From NCBI GenBank assembly GCA_028289345.1, contig JANQQL010000033.1, forward strand, positions 372,001-436,000: 64,000 nucleotides of DNA. Reading direction: 5' to 3'. The number at the start of each line of letters is the position of its first letter. The first letter of the stretch is position 1. Both the position numbers and the translations under genes were made by a program. Origin of the DNA: Planctomycetota bacterium. Lineage in GTDB: Bacteria > Planctomycetota > B15-G4 > SIAN01. Below are positions 26,931 to 36,662 of this stretch, one piece after another. The notes beneath the pieces were generated by a model. It did not search any database and had not been told where the DNA came from. It saw only the letters and a list, made by a program, of their open reading frames with translations.

Positions 26931-28450
26931 GCGACCCAGCCTCGCACAAACCCGGGCGGACGCTGGTGGCGTGGGCGTTGCTCCTCGTGCACGGAGTTCT
27001 GGGGCAAACCGTGTGGCTGGAAGAGGAGTTTCGACCGCACTGGGACGCCTCGATGTATGTCCTGCTCGCTCAGTCCATGGACGCCGGGGACGGCTACACC
27101 TACGCGGGAGAGCCATTCTTCTTGCGCCCCCCGGGACTCGCAGCGTTTCTCAGCCCCTGGCTCGGAGATCCCGGTGACTTCGACGCGGAACTGTTGAACC
27201 GCTGGATGATGGCCTTTGCCAGCTTGGCGGTGGTGGCGGTGTACCTGGGTGTCGCCCGACACATCGGTCGCGGACCAGGGATCATGATTGCCTGGCTGGT
27301 CGGGACCAATCCCGAGTTCGTGGGGACGTTCAACTTCGTGCTGTCCGAGTTTCCCGCGCTGGCGTTGCTGTTGGCGGGGTTTGCACTCTTGCGCCAGATG
27401 GGGGAGAGCTCGCCCCGGTGGTGGGGATGGGCTCTTGCGGGCGCGCTCTGTTTGATCGGGTCCTACTGGTTCCGCACGGTGGCGATGCTGGCCTGGCCCG
27501 CAGTGCCTTTCGCGGCCGGACGGGAGTCTTTTCGCCGCGGCCTGCTGCCACTCGGCCTGGTCGTGCTGGGGGCGCTGCCCTGGATGTGGCATTCGCGCCA
27601 GGCCATGGAGGAAGCCACTCTTCCCGGCGATCAACTGTTGCTCGCAACCTACGGGACCGCCTTGTTTCACGAAGACCCAGGAGATCCCGAATCACCGCGA
27701 GTCAGTCTGTCCGGCTTCGCGGAACGGGTGAAGCGAAACGGCAGTGCGATTGCCCAAGGCTTGGCCCGGGACTTGTGCGGCACTTCCCACGTGGTGGCGA
27801 CCAGCCTCCTGGTCCTCTTGGTGCTCGGCGGAATGGCACTCCGCTGGCGCCGGCCAAGCATCCTCGACTGGTTCTCCCTCGCTTACCTCGGTCTGTTACT
27901 GACCTACTTCACCTACGCCCCGCGGTTGATCCTGCCTCTCTTGCCGATCCTCTACTTATCCCTCTTCCCATGGATGCAACTGCTGGCGAAGATCTTTGCG
28001 AAGCAACACTCCGACCGGGTGTCTCCCGCAGGGCATCCCTCGGGCCGTGCTCAGAAGGTCATGACCGCATGCTTGGCCGCGCTTCTTCTGGCCCAGCTCG
28101 TCCGCCTGCCGACGAGCCTCTCCGGAGGATTCACCGTCACCCAGGTGGCTCGGCCCGCGTCAGACATTCGCAAGGTGGCCGACTGGATCCGCGACAACAC
28201 TCCTTCCGATGCGGTGATTCTCTGTGCGCAGGCGCCTCTGTATCGCTTGTTGAGCCAGCGAGAGGTCTACACCTATCGCTTCCCGCGGCGCGACATTCTT
28301 TCCAAGTACCGCCCGGACTACCTGGTCTTCGACGTTCGGACTCCACAGCTTCGTCAGGGGCTCGAGCGGTCCGCTTCAGAAGTTGCTCCGAACAAGTGGA
28401 TTCTGCGAGACTTGGAAGCGGCGCCGGTCACCATCTACGAATTGCCGTAA
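26927..28450 (+). CDS. GT-C membrane glycosyltransferase (ArnT/PMT-like)
   Basis: A 507-residue polytopic protein with about 10-12 membrane helices in the first 370 residues and a soluble C-terminal part. The first periplasmic loop has HWDASMYVLLAQSM, the acidic motif of lipid-linked-sugar GT-C enzymes, followed by RPPGLAAFL. These enzymes move a sugar from a polyprenyl-phosphate donor to lipid A, protein or glycan outside the membrane. Coupling (GTGA overlap) with the Thr-type sulfatase homologue suggests both decorate the same surface molecule. Confidence 0.82.
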   Translation: MSDPASHKPGRTLVAWALLLVHGVLGQTVWLEEEFRPHWDASMYVLLAQSMDAGDGYTYAGEPFFLRPPGLAAFLSPWLGDPGDFDAELLNRWMMAFASLAVVAVYLGVARHIGRGPGIMIAWLVGTNPEFVGTFNFVLSEFPALALLLAGFALLRQMGESSPRWWGWALAGALCLIGSYWFRTVAMLAWPAVPFAAGRESFRRGLLPLGLVVLGALPWMWHSRQAMEEATLPGDQLLLATYGTALFHEDPGDPESPRVSLSGFAERVKRNGSAIAQGLARDLCGTSHVVATSLLVLLVLGGMALRWRRPSILDWFSLAYLGLLLTYFTYAPRLILPLLPILYLSLFPWMQLLAKIFAKQHSDRVSPAGHPSGRAQKVMTACLAALLLAQLVRLPTSLSGGFTVTQVARPASDIRKVADWIRDNTPSDAVILCAQAPLYRLLSQREVYTYRFPRRDILSKYRPDYLVFDVRTPQLRQGLERSASEVAPNKWILRDLEAAPVTIYELP

Positions 28451-28502
28451 AGCAGACGCCGCGCCACCAGTTCCGAGCAAGGCCCGAACTGCGGCTTGCC
28501 GA

Positions 28503-29897
28503 TTAGCTGCGCTTTCCGTGAATCGCCCAATCCCGAGGAGGAATCCAGCCGGGATGTGGATCTTCGGGAGTGTAACGCGAGCTGCCCGGAGGATGCCGCT
28601 CCTGCCATTGTTCGATCTTCTTCAGCAGCTCTTGGGTTTTCTCCGGATGTTCCTGAGCAAGGTTGGTCTCTTCGCTCGGGTCCTTGGCCAAGTCGAACAG
28701 AAACACGCGGTCTTCGTCTTTCACTTTGTGGTGATACTGAATCAACTTCCAGGAGCCGGACAACACGGTTTGCCCGACGACCAAAGGATCCTCAGCGCCA
28801 AAGAACAGATCCTTGGCGTCGCGCATGGTGTCCGTCCGCAACTCGTTCCAAAGTCCGTCTCCATCCAGTTCGAGCTTGGCGGACAAGCCGATGCCCGCGG
28901 CTTCCGCCACGGTCGGGAACACGTCCAGATAGCTGAGACGTTGACTCGAAAGGCTTCCTTCGGGTAGCTGCTTGGGCCAGCAGAACACTGCCGGTACGCG
29001 AATTCCTCCCTCGAACACGGACTTCTTGCCGCCGGACAGCGGATGGTTGCGCCATGGGTAGGCACTCGGTGCTCCGTTGTCGCTCAAGAACACCAGCAGC
29101 GAGTTCTCTCGCATGCCTTGGTCGTTCAGCGCACTCAGCACTTTGCCAATCGAGCGATCCATCGCCTCGATCATTGCTGCGTAGCGAGGACCGACGACTC
29201 CGCGGGTCTTGTACTTTTCGATGAGTCCCGCCGGAGCATCGGCGGGATCGTGAGGCGCTTGGAACGACACCACCAGGAACAACGGCTTGTTCGAATCGCG
29301 AGTCTTCACGACCCGAACCGCTTCTTCTCCGGTGAGTTCCGTCAAGTAGCCCTTGTCACGAACAGTCTCCCCGTTTCTCTGCCAGTCGAACGCGCCGAAA
29401 CGCTTATGGGTGAAATAGTCGACAGCACCAGTCAGATTGCCATAAAAGGAATCGAACCCTCTCTGCAGCGGATGGTGGGCCAGGTGTGCGTGACCCAGGT
29501 GCCATTTTCCAACCAATGCAGTTTGGTATCCGGAACGCTGAAACACTTGCGCCATGGTCCGCTGTTTGGGAGGCAAGCCGAAGCTAGCCCATGGGCGAAT
29601 CACGGAGTACGCCATTCCATAGCGAGCGGGATCTCTTCCGGTCATCAGGCCGGCGCGAGCAGGGGAGCAAATGGGCGCCGTGTAGTAGCGGTCGAGTCGC
29701 ACCCCCGCGCGAGCCATCCCGTCCAAGTGGGGGGTGTCCGCTGCACCGCCATGCTCGGAAACCTCGGCCCAACCCAAATCGTCAGCAAGGAACAACACGA
29801 CATGGGGGGGGGCCGATTCTGGCCTCGCATGCGGTGCGAGGCTGGCCAAAAGGCCGAAGACCACGAGCCACAAAGGTCGCAGAGAAGGGAGGATCAT
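28503..29897 (-). CDS. Formylglycine-type sulfatase (arylsulfatase-like)
   Basis: A 464-residue secreted enzyme with signal peptide (about 1-26), the metal site LFLADDLG, the canonical C-S-P-A-R motif (C77 becomes formylglycine), GKWHLG and the LSDNGA motif. It should hydrolyse sulfate esters, probably on polysaccharides; the exact sugar cannot be told. The ATG at 29897 has TGGAG upstream. It is divergent from the next Thr-type homologue, and no formylglycine-generating enzyme is in this window. Confidence 0.9.
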   Translation of the reverse strand: MILPSLRPLWLVVFGLLASLAPHARPESAPPHVVLFLADDLGWAEVSEHGGAADTPHLDGMARAGVRLDRYYTAPICSPARAGLMTGRDPARYGMAYSVIRPWASFGLPPKQRTMAQVFQRSGYQTALVGKWHLGHAHLAHHPLQRGFDSFYGNLTGAVDYFTHKRFGAFDWQRNGETVRDKGYLTELTGEEAVRVVKTRDSNKPLFLVVSFQAPHDPADAPAGLIEKYKTRGVVGPRYAAMIEAMDRSIGKVLSALNDQGMRENSLLVFLSDNGAPSAYPWRNHPLSGGKKSVFEGGIRVPAVFCWPKQLPEGSLSSQRLSYLDVFPTVAEAAGIGLSAKLELDGDGLWNELRTDTMRDAKDLFFGAEDPLVVGQTVLSGSWKLIQYHHKVKDEDRVFLFDLAKDPSEETNLAQEHPEKTQELLKKIEQWQERHPPGSSRYTPEDPHPGWIPPRDWAIHGKRS

Positions 29898-30005
29898 TCG
29901 TGCTCCACGAGTTCAGGATTTTGCCGATGGCTGTCAGTCGAAATGGAGTCGCGGTCCTGCCCGACTCGGCCCTCGGGATTTTGTACGTCCGGCACTGCCC
30001 GGTTC

Positions 30006-31508
30006 ATGAATAATTCTCGGCCCATGAGACTCTCTGGGAAACCACCTCTGCTTCCCCCGCGGCCCTCGCCGGGCAGGTCCCCCGTGCGAAGGGGCATGCT
30101 TGCCATTCTCCTCGGCAGCGCGGCGAGCTGCAGTCCGGCGGACGAGACTCCCGCAGTCCAGTCCGTGTTGCTCATCACCTTGGATACCTTGCGTGCCGAC
30201 CACCTGTCGTGCTACGGCCACCCGAGAACGACCTCTCCTCATCTTGACCAACTCGCCAAGGAGGGGGCGCTGTTTCGCTTCGCCTTCTCCACCTCGAGCC
30301 GGACCGCCCCTTCCCACGCCTCGGTGATGACCGGCCTGTACCCGAGCTTTCACACCATCGACATCGAGAACTCGAAGCTCAAGCTCGGTCGCAACACCAC
30401 CACGTTGGCCGAGCGCTGCCGGGACGCGGGACTGCGTACCGCCGCCGTGGTGAGCAATCCCGTCTTGAAGAAGGAACTCGGACTCGCCCAAGGATTCAAT
30501 GATTACGACGATCGATTTCCGAAACCCGAGTTGAATCGCCGCATCCGCGAGAAGACGGCGGACATCGCCGCGCGCACCGCCATTGCCAAGCTTCATGAGT
30601 TCGGGGATGACCCCTTCTTCTTCTGGCTGCACTTTCAAGATCCCCACGGCCCCTACACGCCACCGGCCGAGGACCTCGAGCAGACCGAGCCACTTCCTGA
30701 AGATCAGCGTCGTTCCCAAGAACTCGAACCCGGTCGCAACTCCTCGGGTCTGAACGCGATTCCCGAATACCAGCAGCTCCCCGGACAGACCCAGCTCAGC
30801 GAGTACATCCGCCGCTACGACGCGGAGATCCGCTTCATGGATCGCAAGCTCGGGGAGGTGTTCCAAGCCCTGCGTGAACAAGGACTGGAGAAGAACACGG
30901 TGGTGATCGTCACTGCCGATCACGGGGAAGCGTTTGGAGAGAACGACTACTACTGCGCCCACGGTCACGGGTTGGGCGTCGACCAAACCCGGGTGCCATT
31001 GCTCATGCGCGGGCCGGGAATCGCTCCAGGCACCCAGCTGAACAGCGCCGTCTCGAATCTTGACGTCTTCGCGACGGTGCTGGACTTGCTGGAAATCGAA
31101 GACAATGGCACCCACCAAAGCCACAGTTTGAAAGATGCCGTTCAACGCGGGAGGGAGCCGGCCGCACGAATCGGCTTTGCCGAAAGCGTCACCCAGCGCG
31201 CCGCCTTTCGCGGGGGCGAATACGTGAGGCTGGATCGATATCCGCTGAGTGCCACCGAGTTCTGGAACTCACGGAATCCGTACACCAAAGCTCCGTACGT
31301 TCCATTGCGCGACCCGCGCGAGACCGTTCTCCAACCCAAAGGTTGGCAAGAGACGCGAATCGACCAGGAGAACGAGCTGGTGGCAGAGCTTCGCCGATTC
31401 AGCGTGCAGGCAGACCGCTCCCGGGAAGCGCTCCGGAAGTTCCGCGAGAAACAATCTCTCGATGCGGAAGAGCAGGAGAACCTGCGTCAGCTCGGGTACA
31501 TCGAGTAA
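30006..31508 (+). CDS. Sulfatase-superfamily lipoprotein with Thr in place of the formylglycine residue
   Basis: A 500-residue relative of the protein at 25362. It reads LITLDTLRADHLSCYG (D60) and then T100-A-P-S-H104-A-S, again Thr where sulfatases need Cys or Ser, with the TADHGE metal motif intact. Starting from the in-frame GTG at 30084 it would have a near-ideal lipoprotein signal (MRRGMLAILLGSAASC); the ATG at 30006 is the longer option. The C-terminal helix ending QLGYIE matches its paralogue. Activity on phosphate rather than sulfate esters is an inference from the nucleophile. Confidence 0.8.
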   Translation: MNNSRPMRLSGKPPLLPPRPSPGRSPVRRGMLAILLGSAASCSPADETPAVQSVLLITLDTLRADHLSCYGHPRTTSPHLDQLAKEGALFRFAFSTSSRTAPSHASVMTGLYPSFHTIDIENSKLKLGRNTTTLAERCRDAGLRTAAVVSNPVLKKELGLAQGFNDYDDRFPKPELNRRIREKTADIAARTAIAKLHEFGDDPFFFWLHFQDPHGPYTPPAEDLEQTEPLPEDQRRSQELEPGRNSSGLNAIPEYQQLPGQTQLSEYIRRYDAEIRFMDRKLGEVFQALREQGLEKNTVVIVTADHGEAFGENDYYCAHGHGLGVDQTRVPLLMRGPGIAPGTQLNSAVSNLDVFATVLDLLEIEDNGTHQSHSLKDAVQRGREPAARIGFAESVTQRAAFRGGEYVRLDRYPLSATEFWNSRNPYTKAPYVPLRDPRETVLQPKGWQETRIDQENELVAELRRFSVQADRSREALRKFREKQSLDAEEQENLRQLGYIE

Positions 31509-31523
31509 CCGAGCGGCCTCGAC

Positions 31524-32804
31524 TCAGGGGAGTGTTCCGGGTAGGGGAAACGTGTCGAGCACCTGGTTGAGCTCCTCGAACACCATCCGCTCCGCCCCGG
31601 TCGTGGGGGTGACCGGCGGACCGTCGAATCCTCGCTTTCCTTGAAGATCAAACAACTGTCCTGGAACACTCGGATTTCGCTCGTCGCGCACGACTTTGTA
31701 GCGGTGGTTGCGAACCATGCGAATGATGATGTCATACGGAGGCCCGTCATTCGGGACGAATCTCTCCGCAAACACCAGCTGACGACGCCCCGGGCCCGTG
31801 CCCTGCAACGCCTCCACGAAGGACACCGAGTCCTCGGGTCCCGCCGGGAGCCGCGCACCTCCTGTGGCCAGGTCCCAAATGGTTGCGAAAAAGTCGACTC
31901 CCTGGACCAGCGCGTCGGAAACTTTGCCCGCCGGAACCGTCGGACCGGCCGCGAAGAAGGGAACGTTGACTCCGCCTTCAAAGACCGATCCCTTGAACCC
32001 TCGACCCGGCGCCGTGGCGGTTTCCTCCACGGTTCCGTTGTCTCCCATCACAAACACGTGAGTGTTGGAGAGGTCCGCCGCATCCAGCACTCGCCCGAGT
32101 TCCGTGTCGAGCGACTCGACCATGGCCGAAAACTTCTCCTGATCCGTCTGAGGATCCGCGTAGGAATGAAGACGGCGGGGGGGAACGTGAAGCGGCTTGT
32201 GAGCGGAGTGAAAATTGGCGTAGATGAACCAGGGCTCAGGAAGGGTCTTCATGGCCACGATGGTGTCGTCCGCCACCTGAGTCGTCAAATACTTCGAACG
32301 GACCCGAACCACCGAGTCCTGAGACCCAATCCAATAGTTCGAATTGAAAAAACGACGGACATTGCCACGGGTGGCAGCGTAGTGATCGAACCCGTGAAAG
32401 AGGGGTTCGATGAACGGATCCTTCTCTCCCCCTAAATGCCATTTCCCAATCAGGGCGGTGGCGAACCCTTGGCCGCGCAGCGCCTCGGCGAGGGTGAACT
32501 CGCTGCGCTCCAACGATTGTTCCGATTCGTCTCGAATCACCCCGCCAATCCCGGTTCGAAAACCGTGTCGGCCGGTCATCAGAGTCGCTCGGGTGGGGCT
32601 GCAGGTGGGACTCGAGTAGCAGTTCAAGAACCGCATTCCGACGCCAGCAAGTCCATCTAGGTACGGGGTCCGTGGCTGTTGCTCCGGATCGCCTTCGTCG
32701 TAGATGCCGACCGCGTCATTGCCAATGTCATCGAAGGTGATGAGAAGGCAATTGCCGGGCTCGAAGCTAGTGAACATCGCGGCAAGCAGCGCAGCGGAAA
32801 TCAT
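31524..32804 (-). CDS. Formylglycine-type sulfatase
   Basis: A 426-residue sulfatase with LITFDDIGND, C68-S-P-T-R, GKWHLGG and VMGDNGTVEET. The N-terminus (MISAALLAAMFTSF) is short for a signal peptide, but the frame continues upstream to 32912 without a clear ribosome site. Its 3' end is 16 bases from the convergent Thr-type gene. Substrate unknown; arylsulfatase A-like by motif spacing. Confidence 0.87.
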   Translation of the reverse strand: MISAALLAAMFTSFEPGNCLLITFDDIGNDAVGIYDEGDPEQQPRTPYLDGLAGVGMRFLNCYSSPTCSPTRATLMTGRHGFRTGIGGVIRDESEQSLERSEFTLAEALRGQGFATALIGKWHLGGEKDPFIEPLFHGFDHYAATRGNVRRFFNSNYWIGSQDSVVRVRSKYLTTQVADDTIVAMKTLPEPWFIYANFHSAHKPLHVPPRRLHSYADPQTDQEKFSAMVESLDTELGRVLDAADLSNTHVFVMGDNGTVEETATAPGRGFKGSVFEGGVNVPFFAAGPTVPAGKVSDALVQGVDFFATIWDLATGGARLPAGPEDSVSFVEALQGTGPGRRQLVFAERFVPNDGPPYDIIIRMVRNHRYKVVRDERNPSVPGQLFDLQGKRGFDGPPVTPTTGAERMVFEELNQVLDTFPLPGTLP

Positions 32805-33084
32805 GGCAGAGAACTCCCAGGTCGGGCGAGCACGCCGTTGAAGAAGGCCTCGGAGAATCCCGCGATGATCCTCGTCTTCTCCGAAGATTCGAAACGCTAG
32901 GGAATCGGGCAACTTCGTCGGAGATTGGACGTCTGGGCAGCACAGACCCGAGCGAACGCCCGAAGGCTTCTTCTACGGCCGTCGAGTGGGGGTAGATTAG
33001 CTCCATCCCAAGAAGCATGGGGGTGCGAACTCCTTCGGACCCGAGGTTCCTCGCCCCCCGGGAGTTCGCGCGCCGGTTCCGCCC

Positions 33085-34905
33085 TCACGCGGGTGAATCG
33101 AACTGAAGCTCGTGAAGCCGCGCGTAGAGGCCGCCTTTGCCGAGCAACTCCCGATGGGTCCCCGTTTCTCGCAGCTCGCCGTGATGCATCACGAAGATTC
33201 GATCCGCCAACCGGATCGTCGACAAGCGATGAGCGATGACAATGCAGGTCCGGCCGCGCACGATCTGCTCGACCGCTTGTTGCAAAAGGTGCTCGGTTTC
33301 ACTGTCCACCGAACTGGTCGCTTCGTCGAGGACCAAGATGCTCGGGGCATGAACCAAGATTCGAGCGAATGCCAGCAGCTGCCGCTGGCCGGAAGAGAGG
33401 TTGATTCCCCGCTCACCCAAGCGCGAGTGATAGCCCTCTGGTTGGCGGCTCAAGAACTCGTGGGCGCCGACTTTCTTGCACGCCTCCACGACTTGATCCT
33501 CCGAGACGGAGTCGTCGCGCAGCCGAATGTTCTCGAGAACGGTGTCCGCGAACAGGAACACGTCCTGGGGAATCACGCCGATGCCGCGCCGCAAGTCTTC
33601 CAAGCGCCAGTCTTGCACCGGAACCTCGTTCACCTTCACGGCCCCCGCTTGGGCGCGGTACAGGGACAAGAGCAGCTGAGTCAGGGTCGTCTTGCCCGCA
33701 CCGGTGGAACCCACCACCGCAATGGTCTCCCCGGGTTCGATTTGGAACGAAACCCGGTGCAACGCCTGAGCTCCGTCGGAGTACGAAAACGACACGCGAT
33801 CGAACTCCAAGGCACCCTTGCCCTCGGGAACTCGATCTCCGCTGGGTTCGGGCGTTTCATCGAGGAGCGCGGCAATCCGCTCGGTGGAACTCAGCGCGGA
33901 TTGCAGCACGTTGTAGCGATCCGCGATCTCCTGAATCGGGTCGAAGATCAAGCGTAGGTAGAACCAGTATTGAACGAACACCCCTTCGGTGATGGTTCCA
34001 TCCAGCATCATCCAGGCACTGAAACCGAACGTGGTCGCCACCACCAGCTGATTGGCAAACTCGACCAAGGGCAGGAACATTGCGTACTGGCGGACCGTGA
34101 GCATCCAGGACTGACGCAAGTCCTCGGCTTTCTCCTCGAAACGCTCTTCCATGCGAGACTCTTGGACCGAGAGCTGGATGACCGACATGCCCGACAAGGA
34201 CTCTTGGGCAAAGGCATTGGAAGCAGCGAGGGTTCGCCGGGTCTCTCGGTAGGCGGTTCGTGCGCGAGCTCGAAAGCGAAACGACAGAAACGCGTAGAGG
34301 GGGATGCCGAAAAGAATCACCAGGGCGAGGCCCGGATGGATCCACACCAGCACCACCAGCACTCCGACGATGCGCAACAAATCGAACAACACCGTCGCGA
34401 CTCCGGAGACGAAGAGCTCCGAGAGATTCTCGACATCGCTGGTGATGCGGGTGGTCAGTTCCCCGGTGGGGCGTCGATCGAAGAACGACTGGGGCAACCG
34501 CAGGAGATGGGAGAACAGAGTGCGGCGCACGTCATAGGTCACCCGCTGGCCCACCAGAGTCAGCACGGTGACCTGCAGATACCGCAAGCCCGCTCCCGCC
34601 AGGGCGACGACGAGAAAGCCCAGGGTGTAGAATAGGACCTGGCGAAGCGCCTCCGACCGCGAGCTTCCTTCGACCGATTCCACGTCGGCCTCGACCGTCG
34701 ACGCTTCGAGGATTCCCCGCACCGGCCCGTCCAAAGTCTGGCGCATCAGAAACGGGCCAAGCAGGTCCGCCGCGAATCCAAGCACCAGAATCCCAATGCC
34801 GGCGAGCAACAGCCCGCGGTGCGGGCGCAAGAAGGGATAGAGACGAGCCAGGAGTGCTCGGTCCAGAAACTTGCGCGCGGAGGGGGGAGGGAGATCGTCG
34901 GTCAC
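33085..34905 (-). CDS. ABC exporter half-transporter with catalytic NBD (heterodimer partner 1)
   Basis: A 606-residue transmembrane-plus-NBD subunit of the MsbA/LmrC-D class: six helices (about 25-320), Walker A GSTGAGKTTLT, signature LSSGQRQ, Walker B ILVLDEATSSVD with the catalytic Glu, and H-loop IAHRLS. The GTG start overlaps the stop of the other ABC subunit by four bases (GTGA). With that partner it forms a heterodimeric exporter; this is the subunit with the intact catalytic Glu. The signature LSSGQ deviates from LSGGQ. Confidence 0.93.
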   Translation of the reverse strand: MTDDLPPPSARKFLDRALLARLYPFLRPHRGLLLAGIGILVLGFAADLLGPFLMRQTLDGPVRGILEASTVEADVESVEGSSRSEALRQVLFYTLGFLVVALAGAGLRYLQVTVLTLVGQRVTYDVRRTLFSHLLRLPQSFFDRRPTGELTTRITSDVENLSELFVSGVATVLFDLLRIVGVLVVLVWIHPGLALVILFGIPLYAFLSFRFRARARTAYRETRRTLAASNAFAQESLSGMSVIQLSVQESRMEERFEEKAEDLRQSWMLTVRQYAMFLPLVEFANQLVVATTFGFSAWMMLDGTITEGVFVQYWFYLRLIFDPIQEIADRYNVLQSALSSTERIAALLDETPEPSGDRVPEGKGALEFDRVSFSYSDGAQALHRVSFQIEPGETIAVVGSTGAGKTTLTQLLLSLYRAQAGAVKVNEVPVQDWRLEDLRRGIGVIPQDVFLFADTVLENIRLRDDSVSEDQVVEACKKVGAHEFLSRQPEGYHSRLGERGINLSSGQRQLLAFARILVHAPSILVLDEATSSVDSETEHLLQQAVEQIVRGRTCIVIAHRLSTIRLADRIFVMHHGELRETGTHRELLGKGGLYARLHELQFDSPA

Positions 34906-36653
34906 AGCTCTTCGAGCTCCCGCTCCAAGGTTTGGTGGCGATCCAGCCGCGCATACAGGCCGCCGGATGCCAGCAATTCTTCGTGAGTCCCCTGCTCGAC
35001 GATCTTGCCTTGCTCCATCACCAGAATGCGGTCCAGGCCGCGCAGGGGTGCCAAGCGGTGGGAAATCACCAGGGTGGTCCGACCGTGAAAGGCCTCCCGC
35101 CAACGAGCAAGGATTCGCGCTTCGGTTTCCGCATCCACCGCCGACAAGCAGTCATCGAGGACCAGGATCGGCGAGTCTTTGAGAAGGCTCCGCGCCAGAG
35201 TGGCGCGTTGCCTCTGGCCGCCTGAAAGAGTGATGCCTCGTTCGCCAAGAACCGTCTCGAGACCCGATTCCAGGGTGTCCAGGTCTCGATCCAGTCCGGC
35301 GCGACGCACCGCCGTGGCCACCGCTTCATCGCTGGCGTCCGGCACCCCAAATCGGAGGTTCTCACGCAACGATTCGGAAAAGAGGAATGCATCCTGGGGC
35401 ACGAACGCGATCGCTCGTCGCAAGGTGGCCAAAGACATCTGACGCACGTCGACCCCGTCCACGTGCACCGTGCCCTCGTTCGGATCCAGCAAGCGAGGCA
35501 GCAGGGAAGCCAAGGTAGACTTGCCACATCCAGTGGGACCGGTGATGCCAACCGTCTGGCCCGCTAGGATGCGGAGATCGATGCCGTCGAGAACCCGAGT
35601 GCCTTCGATCTCCACTGAAACATTGCGCCACTCCAACGCCCCGCGGATGGTCGGAGTCGCAGCCTGGCCCGACTCGCCAATGGGATTGGGCTCCTCCAGG
35701 ACTTCGCTGATCCGCTTCATGGCCGCGGCCCCGCGATGCACCATGGCGATCATCCAGCCGATCGAAATCAACGGCCAGAAGCTGCGCAGCAACAGCCCGT
35801 TGAACAGGAAGAACTCGCCGATGGTCAGTTTGCCATCGATGACGTGCAAGGACCCCGCGCCGAGCACCGCGAGCAACCCCAAGTCCTTGACCGAGTGAAG
35901 CAAGCCCATGACCTTGCCCCGGGCCCGCGCCATCTGCATCTGAGCCAGCAGGTAGGCGCGAGAGAACTCTTCCATCCGCGCCAGATGAGCTCGCTCCCGA
36001 GTGAAGATCTTCAGCAAGCGAATGCCGGAGAAACTCTCCACCGCCTCGGCCGACAGCTCGCCGATGGACTTCTGGGTGGCCTGGGAGGCGGTTTCCATGG
36101 CCGGAGACAATCGCGCAAACACGGTCGCCAGGGCCACCATCGGCAGCAGGATCCACAGGGTGAGGGTCGCGTCGGTCCAGAACATCATGGCGAGCACCAC
36201 CGGCATGACGGTCGCCGCACTGACGATGTACATCATTCCGGGCCCGATGGTCATGCGCACTGCTTCCACGTCGGAAGTCATGCGAGAGACCAAGTCCCCG
36301 GTCGCCGATCGGGCGTAGAAAGAACGCGGCAGCGTGAGGAGCTTGTGGAACAGGTCCCTGCGCAGGTCCTTCTCCAGGGATCGACTGACTCCCACCAAGT
36401 ACCAACGCATCCCGAATCGAAACAGGCCGTGGATCGCGGACAGCGCGAGAACGCCGGCCGCCACCGCGACGATCTGGGTCACGCTAAGCGCCCCCGCGGC
36501 AGCGCCATCGATTCCCCAGCGGATGAGCCACAGGCCCAGCAAGTCGGGAATGCTGGACGGAATCAGGCACAAGTACCCAAGGGTCAACTCGCGCCGATAG
36601 CGGGGGAGATAAGTGAGCGCGCGAGAGAAAGCGGCAAACGGTCCTTGCTTCAC
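34902..36653 (-). CDS. ABC exporter half-transporter with degenerate Walker B (heterodimer partner 2)
   Basis: A 583-residue MsbA-type subunit with Walker A GPTGCGKSTLA, signature LSGGQRQ, and Walker B ILVLDDCLSAVD, where the catalytic Glu is Asp, and H-loop ISHRLA. Subunits with a degenerate site pair with a normal one, as in TM287/288 and BmrCD. Its defective Walker B would face the LSSGQ signature of its partner, so both deviations fall in the same composite ATP site. The GTG start is 9 bases after the radical SAM gene. Confidence 0.93.
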   Translation of the reverse strand: MKQGPFAAFSRALTYLPRYRRELTLGYLCLIPSSIPDLLGLWLIRWGIDGAAAGALSVTQIVAVAAGVLALSAIHGLFRFGMRWYLVGVSRSLEKDLRRDLFHKLLTLPRSFYARSATGDLVSRMTSDVEAVRMTIGPGMMYIVSAATVMPVVLAMMFWTDATLTLWILLPMVALATVFARLSPAMETASQATQKSIGELSAEAVESFSGIRLLKIFTRERAHLARMEEFSRAYLLAQMQMARARGKVMGLLHSVKDLGLLAVLGAGSLHVIDGKLTIGEFFLFNGLLLRSFWPLISIGWMIAMVHRGAAAMKRISEVLEEPNPIGESGQAATPTIRGALEWRNVSVEIEGTRVLDGIDLRILAGQTVGITGPTGCGKSTLASLLPRLLDPNEGTVHVDGVDVRQMSLATLRRAIAFVPQDAFLFSESLRENLRFGVPDASDEAVATAVRRAGLDRDLDTLESGLETVLGERGITLSGGQRQRATLARSLLKDSPILVLDDCLSAVDAETEARILARWREAFHGRTTLVISHRLAPLRGLDRILVMEQGKIVEQGTHEELLASGGLYARLDRHQTLERELEEL

Positions 36654-36662
36654 GGCATCTCG

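Noticed and set aside
29043..30005. Long plus-strand open frame upstream of the Thr-type sulfatase homologue
   Set aside because: It is continuous with the real gene but antisense to the canonical sulfatase at 28503-29897, and its translation has no family features. The gene starts at or after 30006.
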